A DNA stretch of 48,522 bases from Chrysochromulina tobinii. Lineage: Eukaryota; Haptophyta; Prymnesiales; Chrysochromulinaceae. Positions 8,870 to 17,847 of this stretch are shown piece after piece. Position numbers and translations under genes: made by a program. How positions within the stretch are numbered: the stretch's first letter is position 1; every line of letters begins with the position of its first letter. The notes below the pieces were generated by a model. That model saw only the letters and a list, made by a program, of their open reading frames with translations. It did no database searches and was not told where the DNA came from. The stretch spans positions 1 to 48,522 of the forward strand of contig JWZX01002568.1 in NCBI GenBank assembly GCA_001275005.1, written 5' to 3'.

Positions 8870-10093
8870 CTATAGCTCGGCCTTGAGCCCCTCGCGCGGC
8901 TTGGGGCACGCCCATCGCGTGAACGCGCGCGCGTAGTAGCGCTTCGCGTCGCGCCACCATGCCATCGTGAGCGCCTGCTGCTCGTCCAAGCGCTCCGCGG
9001 ACCACGCTAAGGCCGCGAGACGCGCAGAGAGCTCGCTTTCGTGCGTCACGAACACAAAGGGCGGAGGCTCGCCAGTGACGTTGCGCAGTGGCGCGAAGGC
9101 GGCATTCACGGCCTCAATCGCATCGGCATCGTACGTGGGCACGGTGCCCACCGCAGCCTCCCCGGGGCCAAAACGGAGCACCACCACCGGTATGCAGCCG
9201 CCCTCGAGCCCCTCATAGAGCCGATTGCTCTCCACTGATGAGCCTGGCAATTGGAGGCATAGCGCCGAGTCGAGAGTGGCGCGCACGTACGCCTCATCGT
9301 CGCACGCACTGCCGTAGCACGCGACGTTTCCGCGGCGGTGAAAGACCCGTGCCGGCACGGTCGCCTCCTCCTCGTCGTCGTCGACGCCACCGCCCCGGAC
9401 TGAGCGCACGCTGAGCAGATCAAGGGCGCCATCCACGAGTGCGATCCGCTTCGCGCGGTCGCTCTTATCCGTAGAGCCGAGGAAGCTGAGAAAGTGGCGG
9501 CGGGTCGATGCTTTCGGGACCCTCGAGAGCATATCGAGCGCCGTGCCGGGCGCCATTGTCCCCTTCGAGACGAGGTCTGCCGTGCGGAGCACCCACTGCG
9601 GATTCATGCCGATGGGAAACCACTCGACAGCGCCGCGCTCGCGCGCTGCCGCGAGCGCACCGGAGGCATCCGGTAGCCAATACTGTCGAAAGGCATGGCG
9701 CCACCGACGATACTCAGCGGCCGAGGTGGCGGCGCGGTGCTGCCAAATGTTACCATCCGAAATGTGGATGAGCACGAGATCACTCAGCTGCACTCGGTAG
9801 AACGACGCGAGCGCCTCCACTATCGCAAGCTGCTGCGACTGCGCGACGACGAGCGCTCCCGGCACGACGGCGGCTGCGCCGCGCTCATGTCGGCCGTGCG
9901 CGAGATCATCGACGAGATCGGCGATGCACACAAGGCGCACGTGGCAGGCTCGGAGGAGCACCTGTGGGATCCATGCCTCTTCGGCACCCGCGTAGCCGCA
10001 GGGGTAGAGGACGGGGATCGCCGGATTTTGGACGCTCTCTGCTGCGACGGCACCTTCCGCTTCTCCTCTCACGGCACTGCCCGGGTCACCAGG

Positions 10094-10127
<34 letters not shown>

Positions 10128-11539
10128 GCGCGAAGTTGCCTGAGGTATGGAGCGCCCAAGGGCACTGGTCGCCTGGGGATCACAAGTAACGGCTCTCCCT
10201 CGCGCGTGCGATCAGCGATTGCGAGGACCGACTCCGCCGCGGCACGCTCGACGTAGTGCTCTCGCATCGTGCGCCATGCCTCTTCCGAGAAACTTCCCCA
10301 GGTCTGCCAGAGGGCGGTGAGGAGGTAGGTACCACCATCGGCATGGAGTGTTGGCGGAGCTGCCTGCTGCTCCGCGTCGGTCGCAGGCCTACCAAAGCGG
10401 CTCGGTTGCGCGTCGTAGTAGCCACCGCGCGCATCGCGTGGATGTTGCAGCACTGCAATCCGTTGGCCGCAGGCGCACCTACGACCCTCGTACACATGGG
10501 CGTGCGCACGCTCCCATGCGCGCGCGAACGCCTGGTGCATCAAGTCGCGCGCGCACACGATGTAGACGGAGGACAGGCCCTCTGAGGGCAGCGTCACGAG
10601 ACGATGGTGCTGTCCGAGCGCCGCGTGCGCCATCGCCTCATAGCTCCACTCGCACCCAAGGCTGGGCTCGGCTGTGACGCTGCGGGGGGCGTGCGCTGGC
10701 CGTCGCTGGCTCGCCTCGTCCAGCAGCGCGCTCGGGCAGTCTGGATGCGACGTCGCTTTCACGCGAGCGTCCGAGTCGGGCGCCGAGCCGAGCACGCGCC
10801 TGGTGGCGCTGCCGGCGGCGCCGAGCCACCCGTTCTCGCGGGCGCATATCAGGTCCATGTAGAGCACGGCCGTGTCAAAGCGCGGCTGGTCGGGCGCCAC
10901 GGCGAGCGCGCGCCAGTCGGCCACGCCCAGCACGCACCGCGACCCTGCACCCGCCTGCGCCGTGTGTGCCTCGGTGCGCACGTGTTCGGTGCGCATGTGT
11001 CGCATCAGCCTTGACGGCGGCAGCATCACCAGAGAGAGTGGGTCGAGAATGAGGGCGTCGCGAGCCCACGAGGGCAGGAGCGATGGTGCAAGGAGGCGCA
11101 GCATCTGGCCAAAGAGCGCCGACGGCGCGCATCGTGGGTAACGGTCGCTCAACGCCTCGCCGTATGGGAGCGCGAGCGGGTGCGCGTGGAAACGATGCGC
11201 CCGCAACGCCCGCAGCATTCCGGCACTCGCACGCACCGGAGCAGCCACCAAGAGCGCGCGGACGATGGCCGCGGTATGGCCGGCAAAGTGAACTTCGAGC
11301 GGCGCGGCGGTGCCCCAGCCCAGTAGTGCACGCAGCGCTGCCGCCATGCCATCCACCTCGAGGACCGCAGGCTCGAGCGGCAGCAACACGTGCGTGCGAC
11401 GCCTGCTCGCAGGTGCGGAGAGCCGCCTCACAAAACGAAAGTGGCCCGCTGCTCCAGGCGGCAACTCGAGTTGCGATGGCCACGGAGGCGAGGTGGTCGT
11501 GTTGAAGCGCGCGATGAGCCGAGCCTCCAAGACTGGCAT
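8870..11539 (-). CDS. Two-domain glycosyltransferase: GT8/LARGE-like plus exostosin (GT47)-like
   Basis: An 889-residue protein, ATG at 11539. The N-terminal half resembles a GT8 (LARGE-type) fold: LEVHFAGHTAAIVRALL, a strand at about 160 (RDALILDPLSLVML) where a DxD would be expected, and RFDTAVLYMDL, like the NTGV strand of GT8 enzymes. The metal motif is degenerate (DPLS), so activity is doubtful. A poly-Ala tract at about 471-483 separates the halves. The C-terminal half resembles exostosin/GT47-like proteins (RXYLT1 is one member): LVLIHISDGNIWQ, RHFLSFLGSTDKSDRAKR, and PGSSVESNRLYEGLEGGCIPVVV (about 765-787), the usual sugar-nucleotide end of the fold. A role in building complex surface or Golgi glycans is inferred. 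No signal anchor is visible, so a 5' exon may be missing. The N-terminal family call is the weaker one. Confidence 0.65.
10088..10126 (-). repeat. Trinucleotide tract encoding poly-Ala
   Basis: A near-pure ggc run on the plus strand (gcc on the coding strand) encodes about 13 consecutive Ala between the two glycosyltransferase domains. Such tracts are prone to length change. Confidence 0.8.
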
Positions 11540-11709
11540 CGTGTGGGAAGAATTCCTGAACGTCAGTGAAGACGCGTGAAATACGGTATACTCATGCGAC
11601 CATACACAAGATTTCCTGGGCTAATGTTCGACATAGAAATCCTACAGCTGAACTGTGAAGAACTCAGCGAGTCATCAAGACGCTTCTCTTCTTCAAGAGG
11701 CCGCCGATA
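11540..11709. promoter_or_regulatory. Divergent promoter region, glycosyltransferase / SDHB
   Basis: Only 170 bp separate the divergent start codons at 11539 (-) and 11710 (+), so this region must hold the 5' UTRs and much of both promoters. It is less GC-rich than the genes. No defined element is recognised. Confidence 0.45.
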
Positions 11710-12513
11710 ATGCGCGCGGCTCTGGGATCGCTGGCTCTTCGTGTGCGCGCGCCTGCGGCGGCTGCCGGCCTGCGGCACCGCGTGCTGGCCACCACCGCGG
11801 CGGGGGCCAAGCCGAAGAACATGAAGACCTTTTCCATCTACCGCTGGGATCCCGAGTCGGGGAAGAAGCCGAGGATGCAGGACTATGAGATCGACATGAA
11901 CGAGTGCGGGCCGATGGTGCTCGACGCGCTGCTGAAGATCAAAAACGAAATCGATCCGACCCTCACGCTCCGCCGCTCGTGCCGCGAGGGCATCTGCGGC
12001 TCCTGCTCCATGAACATCGACGGCTCGAACACGCTCGCCTGCTTGTGCAAGGTGTCGGACGCGCCAAAGATGAAGATCTATCCCCTTCCGCACATGTACG
12101 TGCTCAAGGATCTAGTGCCCGACATGTCCAACTTCTACGAGCAACACAAGTCCGTGCAGCCGTACCTGCAGACCGCGCCAGGCACGGACATCTCGGTCGA
12201 GAATTACCAATCCAAAGAGGACCGCGCAAAGCTCGACGGCCTGTACGAATGCGTGCTGTGCGCCTGCTGCTCGACCTCGTGCCCATCGTATTGGTGGAAC
12301 CAGGACAAGTACCTTGGCCCCGCTGTGCTGCTGCAGTCGTACCGCTGGCTCGCCGACAGCCGCGACGCCAAGAAGGCTGAACGCCTCGAGTTCCTTAGTG
12401 ATGCCTTCAAGGTGTACCGCTGCAAGACGATCATGAACTGCTCAAAGACGTGCCCGAAGCACCTCAACCCGGGCAAGGCCATCGCCCAGATCAAGCTTAG
12501 CATGGAACACTGA
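11710..12513 (+). CDS. SDHB: Succinate dehydrogenase iron-sulfur subunit (complex II)
   Basis: A 267-residue protein and a complete family match. The first ~30 residues are Arg/Ala-rich without acidic residues ([15 protein letters not shown]), a typical mitochondrial presequence. The N-terminal ferredoxin domain binds [2Fe-2S] through C91, C96, C99 and C111 (CREGICGSC). The C-terminal domain has the [4Fe-4S] ligands C181, C184, C187 and C248 and the [3Fe-4S] ligands C191, C238 and C244 ([31 protein letters not shown]). It carries electrons from FAD in SDHA to ubiquinone at the SDHC/D membrane anchor, in the mitochondrial inner membrane. The ligand spacing matches human SDHB. No intron is needed. 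The gene is nuclear and single-exon. Confidence 0.98.
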   Translation: MRAALGSLALRVRAPAAAAGLRHRVLATTAAGAKPKNMKTFSIYRWDPESGKKPRMQDYEIDMNECGPMVLDALLKIKNEIDPTLTLRRSCREGICGSCSMNIDGSNTLACLCKVSDAPKMKIYPLPHMYVLKDLVPDMSNFYEQHKSVQPYLQTAPGTDISVENYQSKEDRAKLDGLYECVLCACCSTSCPSYWWNQDKYLGPAVLLQSYRWLADSRDAKKAERLEFLSDAFKVYRCKTIMNCSKTCPKHLNPGKAIAQIKLSMEH

Positions 12514-12901
12514 GCCTGCAGCGAGTACGCTCCGTGTCCGAGCGAGGAATACATGCGTGTCGCTGTTGCCGTGGCAGCCACCGACCTGACACCACACGCA
12601 GTGAGCGCGCCTTTTGCTCGTGAGCGCTCCTCAGAGTTGTCCTTGCTGGACAGGTTTGTCGAGGTGAGTTGCCCAACATCTAGCGGGTGTGTGTGTGCGT
12701 CTGCTCCCTCCGTGCTCTCTGCTGCCGTCCGTGTTTCTATGTTCGAAGGTTTACTACCGTGCATGGCGGAACTTAACTTGACTGTGTCATGACTACTCGA
12801 ATTGACGATTGCATTTCATTACTAGACTTGTCTGGACTTGACTTGACTTGTTTACACGACTTGACATGACTTGACTTGTCTTGACAAGAGTGTTGTTCGC
12901 G
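12514..12901. promoter_or_regulatory. Intergenic/promoter region with TTGAC array
   Basis: The 388 bp between SDHB and the next gene end in a TTGAC-rich array at about 12824-12886, with units of ttgac, cttga and acttg. The array stops 15 bp before the ATG at 12902 and lies on the sense strand. It could belong to the promoter or the 5' UTR. Similar sense-strand arrays occur upstream of the genes starting at 18606 (-) and 28136 (-). Confidence 0.5.
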
Positions 12902-13528
12902 ATGGATCGAGGATCCGATCGAGGGTCCCGATTTCGCTTGCCTGCGCTTTATCCGCGGTCGAGCGATCCAGACGGTGACACGTTTGTGGCCTCGACCAGC
13001 CCGTCCGCGGTGCGTCCGCCGCCGCCAATGGCTATGTTCATGCAAGCAGCGTTTGCGGCCGTTCGGGAACAACGAGCCGTGTCCTTGGACCACGACCCTC
13101 CGCCCGCTGTTGGTTACGACGACGCAGTTGCGAGCATGAGGACATCATGGGAGGCTGACAGCGAAGCTGCCGCGCGGCCATGGATTCCGGCCTCCTCACC
13201 TCTGTTCGAGCAGGGCCTTAGCGCAGTGTGCCCCGCACCGCATCAGCCTGCGCTCGTCGCTGCAGCGTTGGCTCAGTGCCGAAGGGCCCGACCCGCCGCG
13301 CCCGCCGCGCCGCCCTCGAAATCATTGCTCACCAAAGTATCGCTCTCCAAGGTCCACACCAGCTGGGAAATCGAATCGCAGCTGCTCCACGAGATGCACC
13401 GTGCAGGAACCGCAAGCACTGGGTCTACTCTTGACAAGCTGGCCGGCGCGGGCTCGACGGAGCTCGGCGAACTTAGCGAGCTCAAGCGAATCGTTGGCGA
13501 GCTGGATGCGATGTGGGGCACCCCGTGA
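12902..13528 (+). CDS. Small protein of unknown function
   Basis: A 208-residue protein from the first ATG at 12902 (MDRGSDRGSRFRLP); the upstream TTG in the TTGAC array is not a likely start. It is rich in Ala, Pro and Ser. It contains two similar short motifs, MRTSWEADSEAA (about 79-90) and VHTSWEIESQLLHEM, each with TSWE plus an acidic helix; these may be short linear or repeated motifs. The C terminus (LGELSELKRIVGELDAMWGTP) is likely an amphipathic helix. No known family recognised. Confidence 0.55.
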   Translation: MDRGSDRGSRFRLPALYPRSSDPDGDTFVASTSPSAVRPPPPMAMFMQAAFAAVREQRAVSLDHDPPPAVGYDDAVASMRTSWEADSEAAARPWIPASSPLFEQGLSAVCPAPHQPALVAAALAQCRRARPAAPAAPPSKSLLTKVSLSKVHTSWEIESQLLHEMHRAGTASTGSTLDKLAGAGSTELGELSELKRIVGELDAMWGTP

Positions 13529-14306
13529 ATCCCTTGTCAGAGTGTGAACCAACCTCCGGTGACACACTTCCAAAGTACGAAGTAACATGACAACGTCCGA
13601 CACGTGATCACCGAGAAGATTGTCACACACGGACAGTCGGAGATATGCGATGAATACGATTTAGAGACCGGGCAGATTGCAGGAAAGTTTTAGTGCAGCA
13701 CCGGGACCGGTACCGGCTTCAAGTGAAGCGGTATAATACGCCTTTGAAGGCGTATACTTATCCTCTTATCGTTTGAAGGGTTAATTCGAAGTTAATTCGA
13801 AGGGTTCCCAACGTGGACGTACGCCCCCACGGGGGCCGCCCCGATCGAAGTACCGACGATAACTCTTTACTCATTGGTCTTATTCTCGTATGAGTATAAT
13901 TTTTAGCGCCGACTGTGAGTCGGGAGTGCGTGTGCATGTGTGAGTGTGTGAGCGAGTAGGAGTACGGACCACGAGGGTCTGTAAGTTCTCTCGTTGGCTC
14001 GTGCTAGACTTTTGGAAATTTCCCAAAGTCGCCGCTCGTGGAGCTCAGTGAGCGACGGCCGGACTTTTCGTTAGAAAAGAACGGGTTCACACACGAGTCA
14101 AGTTCTCTCGGTATACATGCATGCGTGGACGCACCCGCACCGGGCCCACCGCCGCGCCGCCCGCGGAGACCGGCGGAGCCGTTCCCCCGAGAAGAATGCG
14201 TTGCAGGTTAGTGGCGATGAAATCTCTCAAGGCGGGATTGCGGGACCTCTGATCTCGCGGGGTCGGGATATATTTTGTGTGTCGGTCACTTCGCGTCATC
14301 AAAATC
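13529..14306. other. Intergenic region with palindrome and short direct repeats
   Basis: About 780 bp without a convincing gene. It holds a hairpin-forming palindrome at 13736-13755 (atacgcctt, tg, aaggcgtat), followed at about 13780-13803 by a direct repeat of gttaattcgaag. From 13850 to 14100 it is mixed low-GC sequence. The 5' UTR or an upstream exon of the DUF482 gene may lie in 14100-14300. Confidence 0.4.
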
Positions 14307-15864
14307 ATGTTCGGATGGATGGTTGTGGCTTGGAGCCCTCCTGTCCAGCTTGCTTGGATACAAAACACGCCATTCGACTGGCGAGCGCACAGAGTTGCGC
14401 GTGCACCTCCACCGACCGCCGACGCCGGCGAGATGTCACGCTTGCCTCTCAGCATCGTCGGGCGTCCCCTCACAACAATGGATACGAAAAAGGGCGAGAT
14501 CATGTTGTCTGTGCTCAAGAGTATTTCAGAGGTTGCTTGCGCTGATTGGGACGCGTGCGTGCATGCTACAGCCTCTGGCATCGGCGGCGAGCCCTTCTTG
14601 TCGCATCGCTTTCTTCACGCACTCGAGTCCTCCGGCTGCGTCGACCCAGATGAAGGCTGGATGGTGCAGCACTTGGTGGCTCATGACACGAAGACAAGCC
14701 GGCTGCTCGGTGCTGTGCCGTTGTACCTAAAATCGCACTCGTACGGAGAGTATGTCTTTGACCACGTGTGGGCTCGCGCGTATCGATCAAGCGTCTCCGA
14801 TGCGACGCCGTCGACGAGCGGATACTATCCGAAGCTAATTGCATGCGTGCCGTTTACTCCCGTCGCGGGAGCCCGGCTGCTCCTCGCCGCGATGGAGCCC
14901 GAGCGCAGGGCCAAGCTGCGCGGCGTCCTCGCGCGTGGCCTCGTGGCGCTGGCCGACCGACTGGGCGTGAGCAGCGTCCACGTCACCTTCTCGTCTCGAG
15001 AAGACGGGCGCGCTCTCAAGCAGGAGGGCTTCCTGCCGCGACTCGGTGTCCAGTTCCATTGGTGCAACGGCAACTACAGCAGCTTCGACGATTACCTCGC
15101 GTCGCTCAAGCAGAGCCGGCGCAAGGCGGTGCGTCAGGAGCGGCGCAAGGTTGCGGAAGCAGGCTTCAAAATTCATCGGCTGAGAGGTGCCCAAATTGAG
15201 AGGCACCATTGGGACGCCTTCTACCGCTTCTATCGAGCCCAGGTGGAGCGCGAGTCGAACACAAATCCCAAACTTGTGCCGAATGCAAGTTGAGCGCAAT
15301 CGGCAAACCCTAACCCTAACCCAAACCCCGACCTTCTACCGGCCACAGGTGGAGCGCAAATGGGGGCACGACTATCTCAAGCGCCCCTTTTTCGACGCGC
15401 TCGGCGAGCAGATGCCGGAGAGCGTGGTGCTCGTGCTCGCAGAGGATGCGGAGGGCGAGCTCGTCGCCGGTGCGCTCAACCTGATCGGCGAGGATTGCGT
15501 CTACGGCCGAAATTGGGGGTGCAACAAGTGGCACGACGCGCTTCACTTTGAGGTATGCTACTATCAGGCGATCGAGCTCGCTATTGAGCTCGGGTTACCG
15601 CGAGTGGAGGCGGGCGCGCAAGGCGAGCACAAGATCGCCCGTGGGTACATGCCAACGCTCACTCGTTCAAGTCACTACCTTCGAGACCCGAGCTTCCGAA
15701 AATGCATCAAGAGCTTGCTGGACAGCGAGCGAGAGCAGACGTACATAACACTCGCAACTGTCGCAACGAGGCAGAACCCATTTAAGGACGACCCTGCGCA
15801 CCATCTCCACGGGCAGGGGGTGCACATCGACGGGCAGAGGCTTGTGGTGGACGAGCATCCCTGA
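14307..15864 (+). CDS. FemAB-like / DUF482 (GNAT-fold) protein, two exons
   Basis: Exon 1 ends at 15242 and exon 2 is 15349-15864. Splicing restores a continuous match across the junction (FYRFYRAQ then VERKWGHDYL). The family (Pfam PF04339, peptidoglycan biosynthesis/recognition, FemAB-related) is shown by FLSHRFLHALESSGCVDP, GAVPLYLKSHSYGEYVFDH, ACVPFTPVAGARLL, LKQSRRKAVRQERR, HFEVCYYQAIELAIELGL and VEAGAQGEHKIARGYMPT. The family is common in proteobacteria and found in some algae; its biochemical role is poorly defined, probably amino-acyl or acyl transfer. The first in-frame ATG is 14307. Similarity starts near the Met at 14478, so the first 57 residues may be a targeting leader or the start may be 14478. 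The C-terminal ~25 residues after NPFKD are specific to this copy. Confidence 0.85.
15243..15348 (+). other. 106-nt GT-AG intron with duplicated splice junctions
   Basis: The intron starts gtggagcgcgagtc and ends ctaccggccacag. Its length is not a multiple of three, and removing it joins the two DUF482 frames exactly. Both splice sites sit inside the same 12-mer, caggtggagcgc, and a further match (ccttctaccg) lies upstream in both copies. Retaining the intron would place a stop at 15291-15293. It also contains a short CCCTAA-type repeat. Confidence 0.85.
15306..15331 (+). repeat. Short telomere-like CCCTAA repeat inside intron
   Basis: The run aaccctaaccctaaccc followed by aaacccc resembles about 2-3 units of the C-rich telomere strand (CCCTAA/CCCTAAA). 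It is far too short for a telomere and lies wholly within the intron of the DUF482 gene. Confidence 0.5.
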
Positions 15865-17006
15865 TGCGTAGTCAAAGTCAAACATGCTGTGGAGCCCGAG
15901 GGGCGTTTCGAAGTGGCGACGGTAGTACCCACAGACGGTGTGGTGCTGCTCTCGAGAGGTCTGAACCCCCGGCAGCGGGCCCGACGAGAAGCCGTACTTC
16001 TTTCCCCGCGTACTCGTAGCACAGCGAGTACGGCCGTACAAGTGCCGAACCCTAATCGAGCCTGTCCTTCTATGTGTTCACGTCGCGTCGAGAGAGAGCT
16101 GGAGTGTGGAGAGCGGACGTCGTGTCGTCGCCCCGGGGACGTCGTCGCCACGTGGCCGCGTATACTGTAGTCTGTACTTCGATACTGTACTCCGCTCTGC
16201 GTAGCGCCGTTGATCGGTTCACAGCGCCGTTTATCGGTTCACAGCGCCTTTACACAGCGCCGTTCAGATCGGTTCACGGACGTCGGACCTGTGCGGCCTG
16301 CGGCGGGCCGGCGCGGTTTGCGTTAAGGTTATAGGTTTGCGGGACCGTGGCCGTACGCGCGGAGCCGCGCGGCCGCCGCCGGTCGCGGGACGCGGCGCGG
16401 AGCGGCGCGGTTCGCGGTTGTTTGCGGGTACGGTGGCGTGCTGTGCCGTTTGTGTGCCGTAGGCCGCGTAGCGCCGGGACGCGGTTCCGTCCGTCTTTCT
16501 AACGTCTTTCGCGCGCCGGCCGGCGGCGCAGCGCGGCGACGGCGGGCCCGGCCTGGCCGGTGAGCCTGTGGCGCCGGCCGCGGCGCGGGGCCTTACCGCT
16601 TACGCCGGCGCGGGCGCCGGGCGCGGGGGCCTCGCCTGTGGCCCGTGGCCGGCCCTCGCGCGCCGGGTGTGGGGCTGTGCCTGTGGGCGCGAGTCACCGA
16701 GTGTCCGAGTCTAGCTCTAGGGTCTCTCGGTCGCGATGTGACGCATCACATCGGGCACGCGCACACATTCAGATTCACGACAGTCGAAACGCGCCCAAAC
16801 TTCGACGAGCCCAGTCGCCAGTGGGCCACGCACGGGCGCACGGCCCCGTCCGGACGGCGCCGCCGACGGCCGCTCGGCGGGGCGCGCGCCCGCCGGGACC
16901 GGCGACGCGGGCGTTTATTTCGTTATAGCTGTGTATGTATGCGTTGGCGCGATAGGAAGATCTATCAGGTGCACAGGTTCCCTGCACCCTAACTCATCGT
17001 GACACT
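15865..17006. other. Convergent intergenic region, very GC-rich
   Basis: A 1.1-kb region between two converging genes. A tandem repeat of about 20 bp (gcgccgttgatcggttcaca) occurs 2-3 times, imperfectly, at about 16204-16280. From 16320 to 16680 it is almost pure G/C, including gccggccgcggcgcgggg-type runs. The long frames here (16560-16928, 16645-16992) look like GC shadows without protein pattern. No RNA gene recognised. Confidence 0.4.
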
Positions 17007-17597
17007 TCAAATGTCCTCCACGTCAGCTGGTTGTGCTGGAAGAGCCTTGCGGAAATCCTCAAACCGTCTGCTTGCGCTGTCGAGCATGAGGCGTAGCGGC
17101 GCGAAGCCCGCGGCCGCGTTGGATCTACTGGTCGCAGGCTGACTTAAAGCTTCCCTGTCGACGTCGTCGAGAACGGCTATGACCAATAGTAACCGTCGAT
17201 TCGAATCGAGCCGGTCGTCGCCCACTAAGGCAAGAATCACACGCTCCCCAGCCTGCCGAAGAGCCACTCGAGTCTTCGCGGCGCCGGCGCCGACCTCACC
17301 AGCAAGGCCGTCATCCGCGAGCTGCCCGAGCCGTTTCAGCTCAGTGCCAAGCGAGTCAAGTTCCGTGAGCGCCTGGGAGTACTCCGCCTGAGTCATGGCT
17401 ACACCCTCGGCCTTCTTGTACAACTTTCCCGTTTCCCAGAACGTGCCGCGGCATCGCTCTGCCGTCACGCCCGGGATGCAGTATTCCACGATGCCTGGGA
17501 TAGCGGCTCGGGCCGGTGCCGGTTTTTGTAGTGTCACGCACGCCGCTGCTGTTAGGCTGAGCACGGCTCGGCGTGAGAGACTGTGCAGCATGTCCAT
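17007..17597 (-). CDS. Probable thylakoid-lumen protein with twin-arginine signal
   Basis: The first in-frame ATG is at 17597 (MDMLHSLSRRAVLSL), giving 196 residues; the frame is open well upstream. The N terminus is a Tat-type signal: SRRAVLSLTAAACVTLQ, then an ARA|A cleavage site, as in lumenal plastid proteins. The mature part begins AIPGIVEYCIPGVTAERCRG and is a helical domain (for example EYSQALTELDSLGTELKRL) ending ALPAQPADVEDI. In-frame codons before the ATG read RNRAFGATPATARSAFSHMD, which looks like a plastid transit peptide. An upstream exon encoding the ER signal of a secondary plastid is therefore likely missing from this model. The mature-domain family is unknown to me. The two genes from here to 18606 are codirectional but need not be cotranscribed. 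Confidence 0.65.
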   Translation of the reverse strand: MDMLHSLSRRAVLSLTAAACVTLQKPAPARAAIPGIVEYCIPGVTAERCRGTFWETGKLYKKAEGVAMTQAEYSQALTELDSLGTELKRLGQLADDGLAGEVGAGAAKTRVALRQAGERVILALVGDDRLDSNRRLLLVIAVLDDVDREALSQPATSRSNAAAGFAPLRLMLDSASRRFEDFRKALPAQPADVEDI

Positions 17598-17847
17598 GTG
17601 GGAAAAGGCGGATCGCGCTGTGGCGGGCGTCGCGCCGAACGCACGATTTCGGATCCTGCCCACGCCCACGCCGTCGAAGCCGATGCCGTGTGCGGCGCGT
17701 TGTGAGACGAGCAGAGAGAGACTACAAGTACAGTAGTCTCGCCTACATTGATACCACCAACCACGGTACACCTCCCTCACCCTCTCTCTACCCTGCCCTC
17801 GGTCTACTCCGCGCTCGACACTCACCAAGGCTCTGTAATACCCCCTC

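Noticed and set aside
15306-15331. Telomere or subtelomere at this point
   Set aside because: Only two or three CCCTAA-like units, inside an intron, with unique genes on both sides.
14278-15864. Bacterial contamination, suggested by the bacterial-type DUF482 gene
   Set aside because: The gene has a clean spliceosomal-type intron and is flanked by clearly eukaryotic nuclear genes.
16560-16992. GC-rich ORFs near the end of the convergent region
   Set aside because: Arg/Ala/Pro-only composition in all frames and no motif; extreme GC suppresses stop codons.
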